Source: an uncultured Chthonomonas sp. (lineage in GTDB: Bacteria; Armatimonadota; Chthonomonadetes; Chthonomonadales; CAJBBX01). Taken from it: a stretch of DNA of 64,000 nucleotides. Made by a program: the position numbers and the translations under genes. Below are positions 18,763 through 27,952 of the stretch, piece by piece (positions within the stretch are counted from its first letter, which is position 1; the number at the start of each line of letters is the position of its first letter). The stretch lies in NCBI GenBank assembly GCA_903951425.1, contig CAJBBX010000135.1, positions 1 through 64,000 of the forward strand, in the 5' to 3' direction. Under the pieces are notes generated by a model that saw only the letters and a list, made by a program, of their open reading frames with translations, did no database searches and was not told where the DNA came from.

Positions 18763-20343
18763 TCAGGGCGAGGTCAGGACCGGCCAGGCGTCGGTTCGAA
18801 ACGGCGCGCACGGGAGACCTGCCCCGTTCACCAGCGTGCCTTCGGGGAAGGCGCTCCAGGCGTAGCGCACGGCCTTGGGGTCGGCCACCGAAGGTGAGCG
18901 CACCACCACCACGGTCTCAGTCTCCAACACAGCCTGCGCCCAGACGAAGCGTCGATCCGCTCCTCCGATCTGGAAACCTCGCAGGGGCAGCTCAGAAGCC
19001 TTCAGCGGGCCAGTTGAAGGATCGAAGGTGAGCCGCACCGCGCCGTCCTCAGCGGCCCAGCTGAGCAGCTTGGGGCCGGATGCTCGGACCACCCGACCGT
19101 ACGCCACGCTCAGCGCCTGCAGCGCCAACCGGCGACCCACTTCCGCCTTGTACTTCGGATGGATGTTCTTGCGGTCGCCGATATCGTGCGTTACCACCAG
19201 GCCGCACCGGGTCATACGAGCCACTGCGTTCGCCTGGGCCTCGCGTAGCTCGGCCAGCTTGTGGTCGGCCGGCTCCGCGACAGGCTCGCCGTGGCCATGC
19301 AGCTGCACGATCAGGAACGGCAGCGATGGATCGCCCCAGCGACCGCGCCAGTCGTTCACCATGGCGACAAGGGATCGCTCATAGGCAAGGCCCATGGAGG
19401 TATCCGACTCGCCCTGATACCATGCCACGCCCTTGACGGCCATGGGAACCAGCGGGGCCACCATGCCGTTGAACGCGGCGGCGGTCAGGTTCATGCGTGG
19501 GTCGGTCAGGGCGGGGATCACTTCGAATTCTGGGAGCGCAACCGCCGGCGTCGGCAGGCCCGCACGCTTGAGCCCCTCCTGACTGGTCCAGGTGCAGATC
19601 CTGGTGCCCATCCACGCGACCTGGACCAGGCCGATCGGCACCTTGAGCTCCTCGTACAGCCGGACGCCCATATAGTAGGCAGCCGCAGAGAATCCGCCCC
19701 AGCCAACAGTGGTGGACCCAACCGCCGCCGGGCTGCAGACGCGCCAGTAGCCCTCTACCTGCTGACTGGGAGCCACCGCCACGGCGTGGGGCGCCATGAA
19801 GAGGCGTATGGCGGGGTTGTTGGCCTTGGCGGCCTCTGCCGGACCGTCCTGCGCGAGAAGGACGCCCATCTCCATGTTCGACTGCCCGGCACACAGCCAG
19901 ACGTCGCCCATCAGGATGTCGCGACGCTCCGTCTCCCGGTCGGTTGATTGGACCTTGAGCAGGTGCGGCCCGCCGGCAGGCTGGGGCGGCAGCTTGACCA
20001 TCCACTTGCCGTCGGAGCCGGTCACCCCCTGCGCGGTGGAGGCTCCCAACGTCACCTTCACGGTGGCGCCCGGCGTGTGCCAGCCCCAGATCGGCACGGC
20101 GACATCACGCTGCAGCACCGCATGGTCCTCGAACGCCGGCGAGAGGAAGGGTCTGGCCATAGACTGCGCCGGCACGCCGGTTCCGCTGACGAAGAGCAGC
20201 GCGAGAGCCGCAACAAAGCTACTCGCGAGGCTTGCCTGCGGCCTCCTTGCGATCCTCGAGCTCCTGCCAGCGGTCGTAGAGCGCGGCAAGGCGCTCCTTC
20301 TGCCGGGGAAGCTCCTCCCAGATATGTTGTAGCTTGCTGGCAT
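18763..20343 (-). CDS. Sialate O-acetylesterase-like exported esterase
   Basis: SGNH-fold carbohydrate O-acetylesterase (SASA family) that removes acetyl groups from sugars. Hallmarks: CAGQSNMEMG (nucleophile Ser), GVAWYQGESDT and a C-terminal GVEVxY-like beta domain; the N-terminus has a beta-sandwich segment FEDHAVLQRDVAVPIWGW. A secretion signal (ASSFVAALALLFVSGTG) is encoded around 20170-20225, just after the ABC-F stop, but no ATG/GTG/TTG lies directly before it. The frame's first ATG is 20343, inside the ABC-F gene; the next starts (GTG near 20175, ATG 20160) would cut off the signal. The true start is therefore unresolved, possibly a rare codon. Confidence 0.78.
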   Translation of the reverse strand: MPASYNISGRSFPGRRSALPRSTTAGRSSRIARRPQASLASSFVAALALLFVSGTGVPAQSMARPFLSPAFEDHAVLQRDVAVPIWGWHTPGATVKVTLGASTAQGVTGSDGKWMVKLPPQPAGGPHLLKVQSTDRETERRDILMGDVWLCAGQSNMEMGVLLAQDGPAEAAKANNPAIRLFMAPHAVAVAPSQQVEGYWRVCSPAAVGSTTVGWGGFSAAAYYMGVRLYEELKVPIGLVQVAWMGTRICTWTSQEGLKRAGLPTPAVALPEFEVIPALTDPRMNLTAAAFNGMVAPLVPMAVKGVAWYQGESDTSMGLAYERSLVAMVNDWRGRWGDPSLPFLIVQLHGHGEPVAEPADHKLAELREAQANAVARMTRCGLVVTHDIGDRKNIHPKYKAEVGRRLALQALSVAYGRVVRASGPKLLSWAAEDGAVRLTFDPSTGPLKASELPLRGFQIGGADRRFVWAQAVLETETVVVVRSPSVADPKAVRYAWSAFPEGTLVNGAGLPCAPFRTDAWPVLTSP

Positions 20344-22036
20344 CCGTCACCACCTCCGGCCGCTCCAGGTCACGCTCAAGGGCTTGTATCTGCTCCTCGA
20401 CCTGGCTGATGTCCTGCTCGATGTTCTGAAGCTCCCGGCGCTCGGCCGTGGTCAGCCGCGGCGCCCGGGCAGGCTTCGGCGCCGACGGCGGCACCGGAGC
20501 CGCGACGGCTACGGGAGTGTCCTGACTGCGCCACACAGACCACTGCGCCGTATCCGCCAGGAACGCATGGCCCCCTCGGCCGTCCAACGCGAGGATCAGT
20601 GTGCAGGCGCTATCGAGCAGGTAGCGGTCCTGCGTCACGATCACCACCGCGCCGGGGAACTCGAGCAGGCTCTCCTCCAGCACGTCCAGGGTGGCGATGT
20701 CCAGGTCGGTCGTCGGCTCGTCCAGCACCAGCAGGTCGCAGGCGCGGACCATCTGCTGGGCCAGCGACAGCCGGGCGCGCTCGCCGCCGGACAGGGTGCC
20801 CACGGGCCGCTCCAGCTCGGCGCGGTCGAAGAGGAACCGCTTGGCCCATGCCGCCACATGCATGGGCCTGCCCTGGTAGACCACCGTATCGCCATTCGGC
20901 GAGAGCGCCTCGCGAAGCGACTGCTTGGGGTCCTGCAGCGGCCGCTCCTGCTCGACGTACGCAACGGCCAGCCCGGCGGCGGCACGGCTGACACCCGAGG
21001 TGAGGGGCGCCTCCTGGGCGATGGCCTTGGCGAGATAAGACTTCCCACTGGCGTTCGGCCCCACAATGCCCAGCTTCTGGCCCGGCGCCAGCGAGAGGTT
21101 GAGACCCGAGACGATGACCACGTCGTCGGCCTTCAGGACAGCGTCGGTCAGCGTCACCAGTTCGCGAGACCGCCTACCAGTCCCCGCGAAGTCGATGCCC
21201 GCGGTCTCAGAGGCACGGTTCCGGTCGCGTAAGTCGGCCAGGTCGTTCAGCAGCTTGTGGGCGTCCTCGATGCGGTGGGCCGCCTTGGTGGTCCTGGCCT
21301 GTGGTGTGCTGCGGAGCCACTCGATCTCGCGCCGGGCGCGGATGGCCATGGACTCCTCCTGCTGCTGCTGTGCGGCCAGCCGAGCCTCACGCTCCGTGAG
21401 GAAGGTACTGTAGGAGCCGTTGACGCTCAGGTGCCCATCCGGGTAGGCGCGGTCCAACTCCACGATGCGCGTAGCTGCCTTCTCCAGGAAGTAGCGGTCG
21501 TGGGTCACAGAGATCGAGGCGCTGGGTAGCGAAGCGATCTGCCGCTCGAGCCAGAGCACGCCATCGAGATCGAGGTGGTTGGTCGGCTCGTCCAGCAGCA
21601 CGAGGTCCGGCTCAGAGAGGAGAGCCAGGGCGATCGACGCTCGCTTGCGGACGCCGGCGGAGAGGGTGGCCACCGGCTCATCCAGCCTGTCCAAGCCGAG
21701 GCGCGCCGCAGCGGCGCCGGCCTCCATGGATCGTGCCTCCGAGGAACCGGTCGCGGCGGGCATGGCTTGCAAGAGCAGTGACCGGAGCGTCTCCTGCGGC
21801 GGGAGATCATCCGACTGCGGGACGTAGGCCACCCGAAGCCCGCGCCGGGCGCCGATGCTGCCGGCATCGGTCGTCTCAAGGCCCGCGATGATGCGCAAGA
21901 GCGTCGACTTGCCGATGCCGTTGGCGCCGATGAGGCCGATCCGCTCACGCTCGCGGACGCTGAGGCTGATATTGCGGAACAGGGAGCGCGTCCCGAAGGA
22001 CTTGGACAAGCCCTGCGCGTTGAGGAGGAAACTCAT
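20219..22036 (-). CDS. uup: ABC-F family ATPase (Uup-like)
   Basis: 605 residues with two ATPase domains and no membrane segment. First: Walker A GANGIGKST, signature LSAGVRKR, LDEPTNHLD. Second: GPNASGKS, LSGGERAR, LDEPTTDLD. The inter-domain linker is helical and charged, and a C-terminal coiled coil (about 540-600) ends the protein, as in Uup. ABC-F proteins act on ribosomes; Uup also influences transposon excision and replication intermediates. The ATG at 22036 matches the family start; a TTG four codons upstream is an alternative. Downstream acetylesterase overlaps or abuts it. Confidence 0.88.
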   Translation of the reverse strand: MSFLLNAQGLSKSFGTRSLFRNISLSVRERERIGLIGANGIGKSTLLRIIAGLETTDAGSIGARRGLRVAYVPQSDDLPPQETLRSLLLQAMPAATGSSEARSMEAGAAAARLGLDRLDEPVATLSAGVRKRASIALALLSEPDLVLLDEPTNHLDLDGVLWLERQIASLPSASISVTHDRYFLEKAATRIVELDRAYPDGHLSVNGSYSTFLTEREARLAAQQQQEESMAIRARREIEWLRSTPQARTTKAAHRIEDAHKLLNDLADLRDRNRASETAGIDFAGTGRRSRELVTLTDAVLKADDVVIVSGLNLSLAPGQKLGIVGPNASGKSYLAKAIAQEAPLTSGVSRAAAGLAVAYVEQERPLQDPKQSLREALSPNGDTVVYQGRPMHVAAWAKRFLFDRAELERPVGTLSGGERARLSLAQQMVRACDLLVLDEPTTDLDIATLDVLEESLLEFPGAVVIVTQDRYLLDSACTLILALDGRGGHAFLADTAQWSVWRSQDTPVAVAAPVPPSAPKPARAPRLTTAERRELQNIEQDISQVEEQIQALERDLERPEVVTDASKLQHIWEELPRQKERLAALYDRWQELEDRKEAAGKPRE

Positions 22037-22118
22037 AGGCTGCGGCAAATGCCTCCCGGCAAGAGACTGATTGTGAACGCTGGTAGTCTACCCGTGCCTG
22101 CGGCGACCAGGCGAGGTG

Positions 22119-22124
22119 TAGAAT
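22119..22124 (+). promoter_or_regulatory. -10-like element six bases before the PPTase start
   Basis: TAGAAT followed by GGGGGC and the ATG at 22131. The spacing places the transcription start at the initiation codon, suggesting a leaderless transcript. The string GTAGAAT also occurs before the MBL-fold gene and the MFS gene. Confidence 0.4.
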
Positions 22125-22130
22125 GGGGGC

Positions 22131-22865
22131 ATGACCGACACTGCTGCCCAGTACGCCCATGACATGACCGAAGTCACGCTCTGGTGGGTCGACTCGGCCG
22201 ACTGGGCCTCCTCGTCCGGCGGCCTGGCGGCACTCCTCACGGAGCCGGAGAGGGGCCGATACGCCCGATTCCACCGCCCAGCCGACGCGCTGGCCTATGC
22301 CTGCGCCCACTCGCTGCTGCACCTGCTGGTGGCCCACACATTGGGCGCGGAGCCCGGCGCAACCGGACTGGTGGCAGACCCAAACGGGAAGCCACGTCTG
22401 GCCGGCATTCGGCTACCGGGCATTAGCCTCTCGCACTCCGGGACACTGGCCTGCGCGGCCCTCTGCCCAACGGCGGACGTCGGCGTCGACCTCGAGACGA
22501 CCCTGCCGCGCCCTGAAGCCGCTCGCCTGGCGAAGCGCATCCTGAGCCCCGGCGAGGCCGAGGAGTGGCAGTCGCGCGGAAGCGCATGGCACGACCTCAT
22601 GGCGGCGTGGACCGTGAAGGAGGCACTCCTCAAGGCGTCCGGACTGGGCATTTCCGCAGGCATGGAGGCGCTGCACATCGGCGCCCCGCCCCCGGACGCC
22701 GGACGACCGCAGGCGACACCTGCCAGCATGGCGCCCGCAGAGGGCTGGTCCTATGCACGTGTCATGTCTATCTCTGGCGCGGCGGCAGCTGTGGCGGCAT
22801 CATCCCTCCGCCCCCTGATCGCCCGCTGCATCCGCATCCGGCCCGGCGAGAGTGGCATGCCTTAG
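22131..22865 (+). CDS. 4'-phosphopantetheinyl transferase superfamily protein (Sfp type)
   Basis: 244 residues. Transfers phosphopantetheine from CoA to carrier proteins. The Sfp-type motifs are present: GKPRLAGI followed by ISLSHSG, metal-binding VGVDLET and WTVKEALLKASG. Single-gene plus-strand unit between minus-strand operons. No polyketide, NRPS or ACP gene is visible in the window, so its carrier protein lies elsewhere; it could serve fatty acid synthesis. Confidence 0.88.
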   Translation: MTDTAAQYAHDMTEVTLWWVDSADWASSSGGLAALLTEPERGRYARFHRPADALAYACAHSLLHLLVAHTLGAEPGATGLVADPNGKPRLAGIRLPGISLSHSGTLACAALCPTADVGVDLETTLPRPEAARLAKRILSPGEAEEWQSRGSAWHDLMAAWTVKEALLKASGLGISAGMEALHIGAPPPDAGRPQATPASMAPAEGWSYARVMSISGAAAAVAASSLRPLIARCIRIRPGESGMP

Positions 22866-22872
22866 CGCTGGC

Positions 22873-24468
22873 CTAGCCGGGAGGCGGCGCCTCGCCCGGC
22901 TCCTCCGGCGGAGGTGTGGACCCCGCCAGCGGGTCGGGCGGCAGCACGGTGATGATCACCGGTCGCGTCACGGTGTTGCCGCGGTTGTCCGCGGCCCGAA
23001 GCGTGTAGGTCGTCGTCTGCTCCGGCGCCACCGGGAAGGACCCTTTGGCTGTAAGGCTCGAGCCGACGCCGTTGTCGATCTCCACAGTCGCCGCGCCATC
23101 CACAAGCCACCGAAGCGTCGCACGCTCGCCGACATGGATGGTCGATGGCACGGCCTTGTACGCGGTGATCTCCGCGGTGCAGGCATCCGGCGGCACAACG
23201 GTCACCGTGACGCTCTTGGTTACAACATCGTTGTTCTGGCCCTGCACCGTCAGCACATAGGTCGTGGTGAGGTCGGGGGTAACCTGCCGCGAGCGGTCAA
23301 GCCTCGGGTTCAGGGTGCCCAGCGGGTTCAGCACCATGGCTGCCGCGCCGTCCACGAGCCAGGAGAGCGTCACGGCCTCGCCGGCATGGATGCGCTTGGC
23401 CGACGCCGTGAACGCTGCGATCCGCGCACGGGGAGCCTCTGGACGCGGCGTGACGGCAACGGCAACGGCGCGACGTATCTCGTTCCCGCCTCCTCGCGCC
23501 ACAAGCGTGTACGTGGTGGGTATCTGAGGCTGCACGGTGACGCTTCCCACGCCTTTCGTTACCGGGATACTGGCTGCACCCTCACCGGCGCTGATGTAGG
23601 AGCCGTCACCGAGGTCGCCGATGTCCCACGTAAGGGTCACGTTATCGCCAGCGACCACCTCGGTGGGCGAGGCGGTGAAGCCGCGGACCACGACCGGCCT
23701 GGGACGCAGCACCGCGTAGCCGATGCCCGCCAGGACCGCCAGCAGCAGCGCGATGGCCGTAACGGTCGAAAGGAACGCCTTGCGCTCCAGCTGACCGGCC
23801 ACGCTGGTCGAGATATAGCGATCGGAGGTTGAGCGGCCAAGCACGTTGAACGCATAGAGGCGGGCGGTGCCGACCACGGGCCGCGTCTTGGGCTCGGCGA
23901 ACATGGCCACGGTCTCCGTGGCGCCGGGGCGCACGGTGACGCGCGCGTTCTCGAACTCATAGGCGCACGCGCCTTCCGGATCGGATGCGTCCATATCGAG
24001 CGTCTCTGGCTGGTTGCCGAGGTTGTAGACGCGGACCTCAAAGGGGCTCACGGGTCGGATGAAGGTGGACGTGGCGCGCTTGGGCTCCAGGTCGATCTGC
24101 AGGCTCGTGAACGGCTTGACCTTCAGCGTGGCCTGCCGCACCCCGGCCTCGCCGGACTCCATGCTGCGGGCGCGGACGAGGAACGGGTAGGCGCCGGCGG
24201 CGCACTCGGTGGACCTGGGTACGCGGAACAGGATGCCGGCGGCCACGCTCTGCCCGGCGGCCGCCGTGACCGCGGGCTCGGGCAGGGCATACCACTCGAT
24301 GTCGATGCCTTCGACCTCAAGGAGGATGCGATCCTCCTCGGGACCGTTGTTAGTCACCGTCACATGCAGTTGTGCCGTGCCGCCCGGCTCGATGACGACC
24401 TCTTCGGCCGATATCTCCACACCGATCACGGTTGGGCCCACCTTCCCGCAGGCGCTGACGCCCGCCAC
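22873..24468 (-). CDS. Single-pass membrane protein with Ig-like domains on both sides of the helix
   Basis: About 531 residues from the GTG at 24468; other GTGs at 24441 and 24429 are possible, and the frame runs on into alaS. Residues 16-115 and 118-222 look like two beta-sandwich (CARDB/NEW3-like) domains with VTVTNNGPEED and VRVYNLGNQPETL. A single membrane helix is at about 232-254. Three tandem repeats of ~82 residues follow, each with an AGExVTLxW-type core and a TTTYTLxA-type strand, then a Pro/Glu-rich tail. No N-terminal signal is seen. Function unknown. Lies 16 bases after alaS, same strand. Confidence 0.65.
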   Translation of the reverse strand: MAGVSACGKVGPTVIGVEISAEEVVIEPGGTAQLHVTVTNNGPEEDRILLEVEGIDIEWYALPEPAVTAAAGQSVAAGILFRVPRSTECAAGAYPFLVRARSMESGEAGVRQATLKVKPFTSLQIDLEPKRATSTFIRPVSPFEVRVYNLGNQPETLDMDASDPEGACAYEFENARVTVRPGATETVAMFAEPKTRPVVGTARLYAFNVLGRSTSDRYISTSVAGQLERKAFLSTVTAIALLLAVLAGIGYAVLRPRPVVVRGFTASPTEVVAGDNVTLTWDIGDLGDGSYISAGEGAASIPVTKGVGSVTVQPQIPTTYTLVARGGGNEIRRAVAVAVTPRPEAPRARIAAFTASAKRIHAGEAVTLSWLVDGAAAMVLNPLGTLNPRLDRSRQVTPDLTTTYVLTVQGQNNDVVTKSVTVTVVPPDACTAEITAYKAVPSTIHVGERATLRWLVDGAATVEIDNGVGSSLTAKGSFPVAPEQTTTYTLRAADNRGNTVTRPVIITVLPPDPLAGSTPPPEEPGEAPPPG

Positions 24469-24484
24469 GCCACCGAACCCAGGG

Positions 24485-27190
24485 TCATCGCTTACCCAGT
24501 TGGCCTGCCAGGATGCCCGGAGCCGCCGCCAGCGCCTCGTCAACCTTCTCGGGCTGCCGGCCGCCGGCCTGGGCGAAGTCCGGCCTGCCGCCCCCGCCGC
24601 CGCCAAGCATACGGGCCACGTCGCGCACCAGGTTCCCCGCGTGGGCCCCGCGCGCCACCAGATCGGGGGTCACCTTGGCTGCCACCGCTACCTTGCCGTC
24701 CGCCACCGCCGCAACCAGGACCACCGCTGAGCCACGCTCCGCCGCGATTCGGTCTGTCAGGGCCGCAAGAGTGGCGGCATCGGCATCCTTGAGCGCTCCC
24801 GCGACCAGCGTGGCGCCCTCGACCTCGCATTGCGCCAGGCTCTCGCCGGCTGATGCGTTGGAGGCGCGCAGACGGCGGATCTCCTTCTCCAGGTCGATGC
24901 GGGCGGCCATCAGCTTCTCAATAGCCGAACGCAGGCTGCGCGGCGAGGTCTTGAGCAGAGCGGCAACATCCGACAGCGCCGCGTCCTGCTCCTTGACCTG
25001 CCGCCACGCGCCCAAACCGGTGAGGGCCTCGATGCGCCGCACTCCCGCCGCCACGCCGGTCTCGGAGACGAGCCGGAACCAGCCGACCTGTGAGGTTCGC
25101 TGCAGGTGCGTGCCGCCGCAGAGCTCTACGCTGACGCCGGGAACCTCGACCATGCGCACATGCGAGCCGTACTTCTCGCCGAAGAGGGCCATGGCGCCGC
25201 GGGAGCGCGCCTCCTCAATGGGGACACCGTCCGAGACCGACACGGCCGCATCCGCCAGAATGGCCTCGACTACAAGTCGCTCGACCTCCGCCAGTTCGGC
25301 ATCGGTGATCGGCTGGGTGTGCGTGAAGTCAAACCGCAGGCGGTCGGGCGCCACAAGGGAACCCTTCTGGTGAACGTGGTCGCCGAGGACGGATCGGAGC
25401 GCCGCGTGGAGCAGGTGCGTCGCGGTATGGTTCCGCTGAACGTGCATACGCCGCTGCGGGTCCACTGCCGCGTCTAACTGCATGCCGGTGGAGATCGATC
25501 CCTCCATCACCCTGGCCACATGCAAGAAGATGCCGCCCGTCTTGATCGTGTCTGTCACCTCCACGGCGAGGCCCGGTGCCGACAGCAGGCCCGCGTCGCC
25601 CACCTGGCCGCCGGACTCGGCGTAACAGGGCGTGGCGTCCAGCACCACGTCGACCTGCGAGCCCGCGGCCGCATCGGTCACGAGCTCGCCGTCGCGGATC
25701 AGCGCCAGGACCGTGCAGCCATCGCATCGAAGGCCCTCGTAGCCTGCGAAGCGGGTCACAGGCACGCTGTTCTGCAACTCGCTGAGCGCCGCGCCGAAGG
25801 TCTTGAAAACGTCCTTGTGGATGCCCGACGACTCGGCTGACCGACGGCGCTGCTCCTCCATGGCTGCCCCGAAGCCAACGGTGTCCACGGTGAGCCCCTG
25901 CTCGGCAGCAACTTCCTGCGTTAGCTCCAGCGGGAAGCCGAACGTGTCGTAGAGCATGAAGGCGGCCTCGCCGCCCACGCACTTTGCGGCCAGAACCTCG
26001 GGCAGCGCCATCACATCGTAGAGCCGCCGCTCCCCGTTGTCCAGCGTGCGGCGGAAGCGCTCCTCCTCGGCTCGGATGGCGGCGAGGATCGAGTTCTGCC
26101 GGTCGACGATCTCGGGGAAATCTGGGCCCATCTGCGCGATGACCATGGGCGCGATCTCATGCATGAATGCCTGGTCGAAGCCCAGCGCCGTCTTGCCGTA
26201 GCGGATCGCCCGCCGCATGATGCGCCGGAGGACGTAGCCGCGCCCCACGTTGGAGGGCAGGATGCCGTCGGCGATGCAGAAGACGGTCGTCCTGGTATGC
26301 TCGGCCACGACCCGGAACGCGAAGTCCGCGGCCCCGGCCGTGCCGCCGTACTGCAACCCCGACAACTCCGAGATCTTGGCCAGCGAAGAGGCGAACAGGT
26401 CGGTCCCGAAGACGCTGGTAACGCCCTGCATGAGGCAGAGGAGGCGCTCGAACCCGGCTCCGGTGTCGTTGTTCTTACAGGGCAACGGCTTCAGCACAGG
26501 CGTGCCGTCGGGCTCCTCGCCCCGGTCGAACTGGGTGAAGACGTTGTTCCAAATCTCAAGCCAGCGGCCCGCGTCGTCGTCGGCCAGATAGCGCTGCGTG
26601 GGCGTCAGCGACGGGTGCGCAGTCATCTCACACTCGGGAGCCACGCGGTAGAAGATCTCGGTGCAGGGGCCGCAGGGGCCATTCGGGCCCTGGCTCACGG
26701 CGTTGGCGGGCCAGTAGTTCTTGTCCTCGCCGAGCCTGTGGATGCGGTCGGCCGGTAGGCCCACCACGTTGCGCCAGACGTCGTAGGCCTCGTCATCGTC
26801 GCGGTAGACTGTGACGCAGAGGCGGTCGGCATCAAGCTTGAGCCACTCGGTGATGAACTCCCAGGTCCAGGGGATCACCTCGGCCTTGAAATAGTCACCG
26901 AAGCTGAAGTTGCCCAGCATCTCGAAGAAGGTGCAGTGCGATGTGTCGCCCACGCTGTCGATGTCGCCAGTGCGAACGCACTTCTGCACCGTGACCACAC
27001 GCGAGGCCAGAGGCTTGGCCGCACCTACGAAGAAGGGCTTGAACTGCTGCATACCCGCGCTGGTGAAGAGCGTGGACTTATCCTCGACACCCAGGGCATC
27101 GATAGGCACCAAGGGCGCGCCCTGCATATGCAGGTGTCCCTTGCCGATGAAGAACTCGATATACTTGCGGCGCAGTTCAGTGGCGAGCAT
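24485..27190 (-). CDS. alaS: Alanyl-tRNA synthetase
   Basis: 901 residues, full length. Charges tRNA-Ala and clears misacylated Ser/Gly. The start ATG at 27190 gives the family N-terminus MLATELRRKYIEFF; the frame extends 23 codons upstream without similarity. Catalytic domain motifs include FTSAGMQQFKPFF and GNFSFGDYFK; editing domain zinc/active-site motifs HTATH and CGGTH are intact; the C-terminal DHH-associated domain ends GGGGGGRPDFAQAGG. Expressed from an extended -10 promoter about 80 bases upstream. Confidence 0.98.
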   Translation of the reverse strand: MLATELRRKYIEFFIGKGHLHMQGAPLVPIDALGVEDKSTLFTSAGMQQFKPFFVGAAKPLASRVVTVQKCVRTGDIDSVGDTSHCTFFEMLGNFSFGDYFKAEVIPWTWEFITEWLKLDADRLCVTVYRDDDEAYDVWRNVVGLPADRIHRLGEDKNYWPANAVSQGPNGPCGPCTEIFYRVAPECEMTAHPSLTPTQRYLADDDAGRWLEIWNNVFTQFDRGEEPDGTPVLKPLPCKNNDTGAGFERLLCLMQGVTSVFGTDLFASSLAKISELSGLQYGGTAGAADFAFRVVAEHTRTTVFCIADGILPSNVGRGYVLRRIMRRAIRYGKTALGFDQAFMHEIAPMVIAQMGPDFPEIVDRQNSILAAIRAEEERFRRTLDNGERRLYDVMALPEVLAAKCVGGEAAFMLYDTFGFPLELTQEVAAEQGLTVDTVGFGAAMEEQRRRSAESSGIHKDVFKTFGAALSELQNSVPVTRFAGYEGLRCDGCTVLALIRDGELVTDAAAGSQVDVVLDATPCYAESGGQVGDAGLLSAPGLAVEVTDTIKTGGIFLHVARVMEGSISTGMQLDAAVDPQRRMHVQRNHTATHLLHAALRSVLGDHVHQKGSLVAPDRLRFDFTHTQPITDAELAEVERLVVEAILADAAVSVSDGVPIEEARSRGAMALFGEKYGSHVRMVEVPGVSVELCGGTHLQRTSQVGWFRLVSETGVAAGVRRIEALTGLGAWRQVKEQDAALSDVAALLKTSPRSLRSAIEKLMAARIDLEKEIRRLRASNASAGESLAQCEVEGATLVAGALKDADAATLAALTDRIAAERGSAVVLVAAVADGKVAVAAKVTPDLVARGAHAGNLVRDVARMLGGGGGGRPDFAQAGGRQPEKVDEALAAAPGILAGQLGKR

Positions 27191-27271
27191 CGCGTGTGCG
27201 TCTCCTGGCGAGTGGCGAAGCCATAGTGGTGGCGCCTGGGCCAAGACGGATTGCCGCACAGCGCAATCAGT

Positions 27272-27280
27272 ATTATAGCA
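27272..27280 (-). promoter_or_regulatory. Extended -10 promoter for alaS
   Basis: Reverse strand TGCTATAAT: a perfect TATAAT with the TGn extension. Expected start near 27265, leaving a leader of about 75 bases before alaS. No good -35, as usual for extended -10 promoters. Confidence 0.65.
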
Positions 27281-27388
27281 TCTTGCCGCAGACGCAGGCC
27301 GAGCGGACCCGCCAGGCCGGCTTCGCCGATGGCCGGGGTAGACTGCATGCGCCGGTCACCCACGCCTATCCACGAGGTCGCAAGCGCC

Positions 27389-27952
27389 ATGCTCCGCAAC
27401 AACGTCCTGATCGCCATTGGCCTTCTTGTGCTCATCATCGTTGCGCTCAGTTCTATTCGGCCGCCACAGCCTGCCGTCCCGCAGCCCGGCGCGGCTCAGG
27501 CACGCGGAGGCGGGCTCGGCGTGGGTCAACTGGCTAAGGATGTCGTCATCAGCACCGGTAAGGGTGGCTTGTCGTTGGCCTCCCTGCGAGGCAAGGTCGT
27601 CCTCGTGGATGTCTGGGCAACCTGGTGCGGGCCCTGCCGCATGTCGATCCCCGGCGTGCAACTCTCCTATGCCAAGCGCCGCGACAAGGGCTTCGAGGTG
27701 TTCGGCATCGCCCTCGAACGTGACGGAGGCGAACAGATTCCTGCGTTCGCCAATGAGATGGGCATAACCTACCCCACCGGCGTTCCGAAGGACGTGGAGC
27801 CGGTGAAGGAGCTAGTGGGAACGCGGTCGGGCATCCCGTATATGCTCCTGCTCGACCGCAAGGGCGTAATCCGTTGGATCGCCGAGGGTTACGGCAGCGG
27901 CTCGGAGGGGGAAATGAACGATCAGATTGACAAGCTGCTGGCCGAACCCTAA
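27389..27952 (+). CDS. TlpA/ResA-like membrane-anchored thioredoxin
   Basis: 187 residues: an N-terminal membrane anchor (about 5-21), a proline-rich linker and a thioredoxin fold with the redox motif WATWCGPC (C80, C83) and the cis-Pro region RSGIPYMLLLDRKG. Family members reduce disulfides in the periplasm, for example in cytochrome c maturation, but no ccm/res genes are nearby. ATG at 27389 is preferred because it starts the anchor; an in-frame ATG at 27347 is possible. Its stop overlaps the stop of the convergent FemAB-like gene by four bases. Confidence 0.85.
   Translation: MLRNNVLIAIGLLVLIIVALSSIRPPQPAVPQPGAAQARGGGLGVGQLAKDVVISTGKGGLSLASLRGKVVLVDVWATWCGPCRMSIPGVQLSYAKRRDKGFEVFGIALERDGGEQIPAFANEMGITYPTGVPKDVEPVKELVGTRSGIPYMLLLDRKGVIRWIAEGYGSGSEGEMNDQIDKLLAEP

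Noticed and set aside
22873..23700. Tandem repeats as a DNA repeat array or CRISPR
   Set aside because: The repeats are at protein level (three Ig-like domains of ~82 residues) and are diverged at DNA level.
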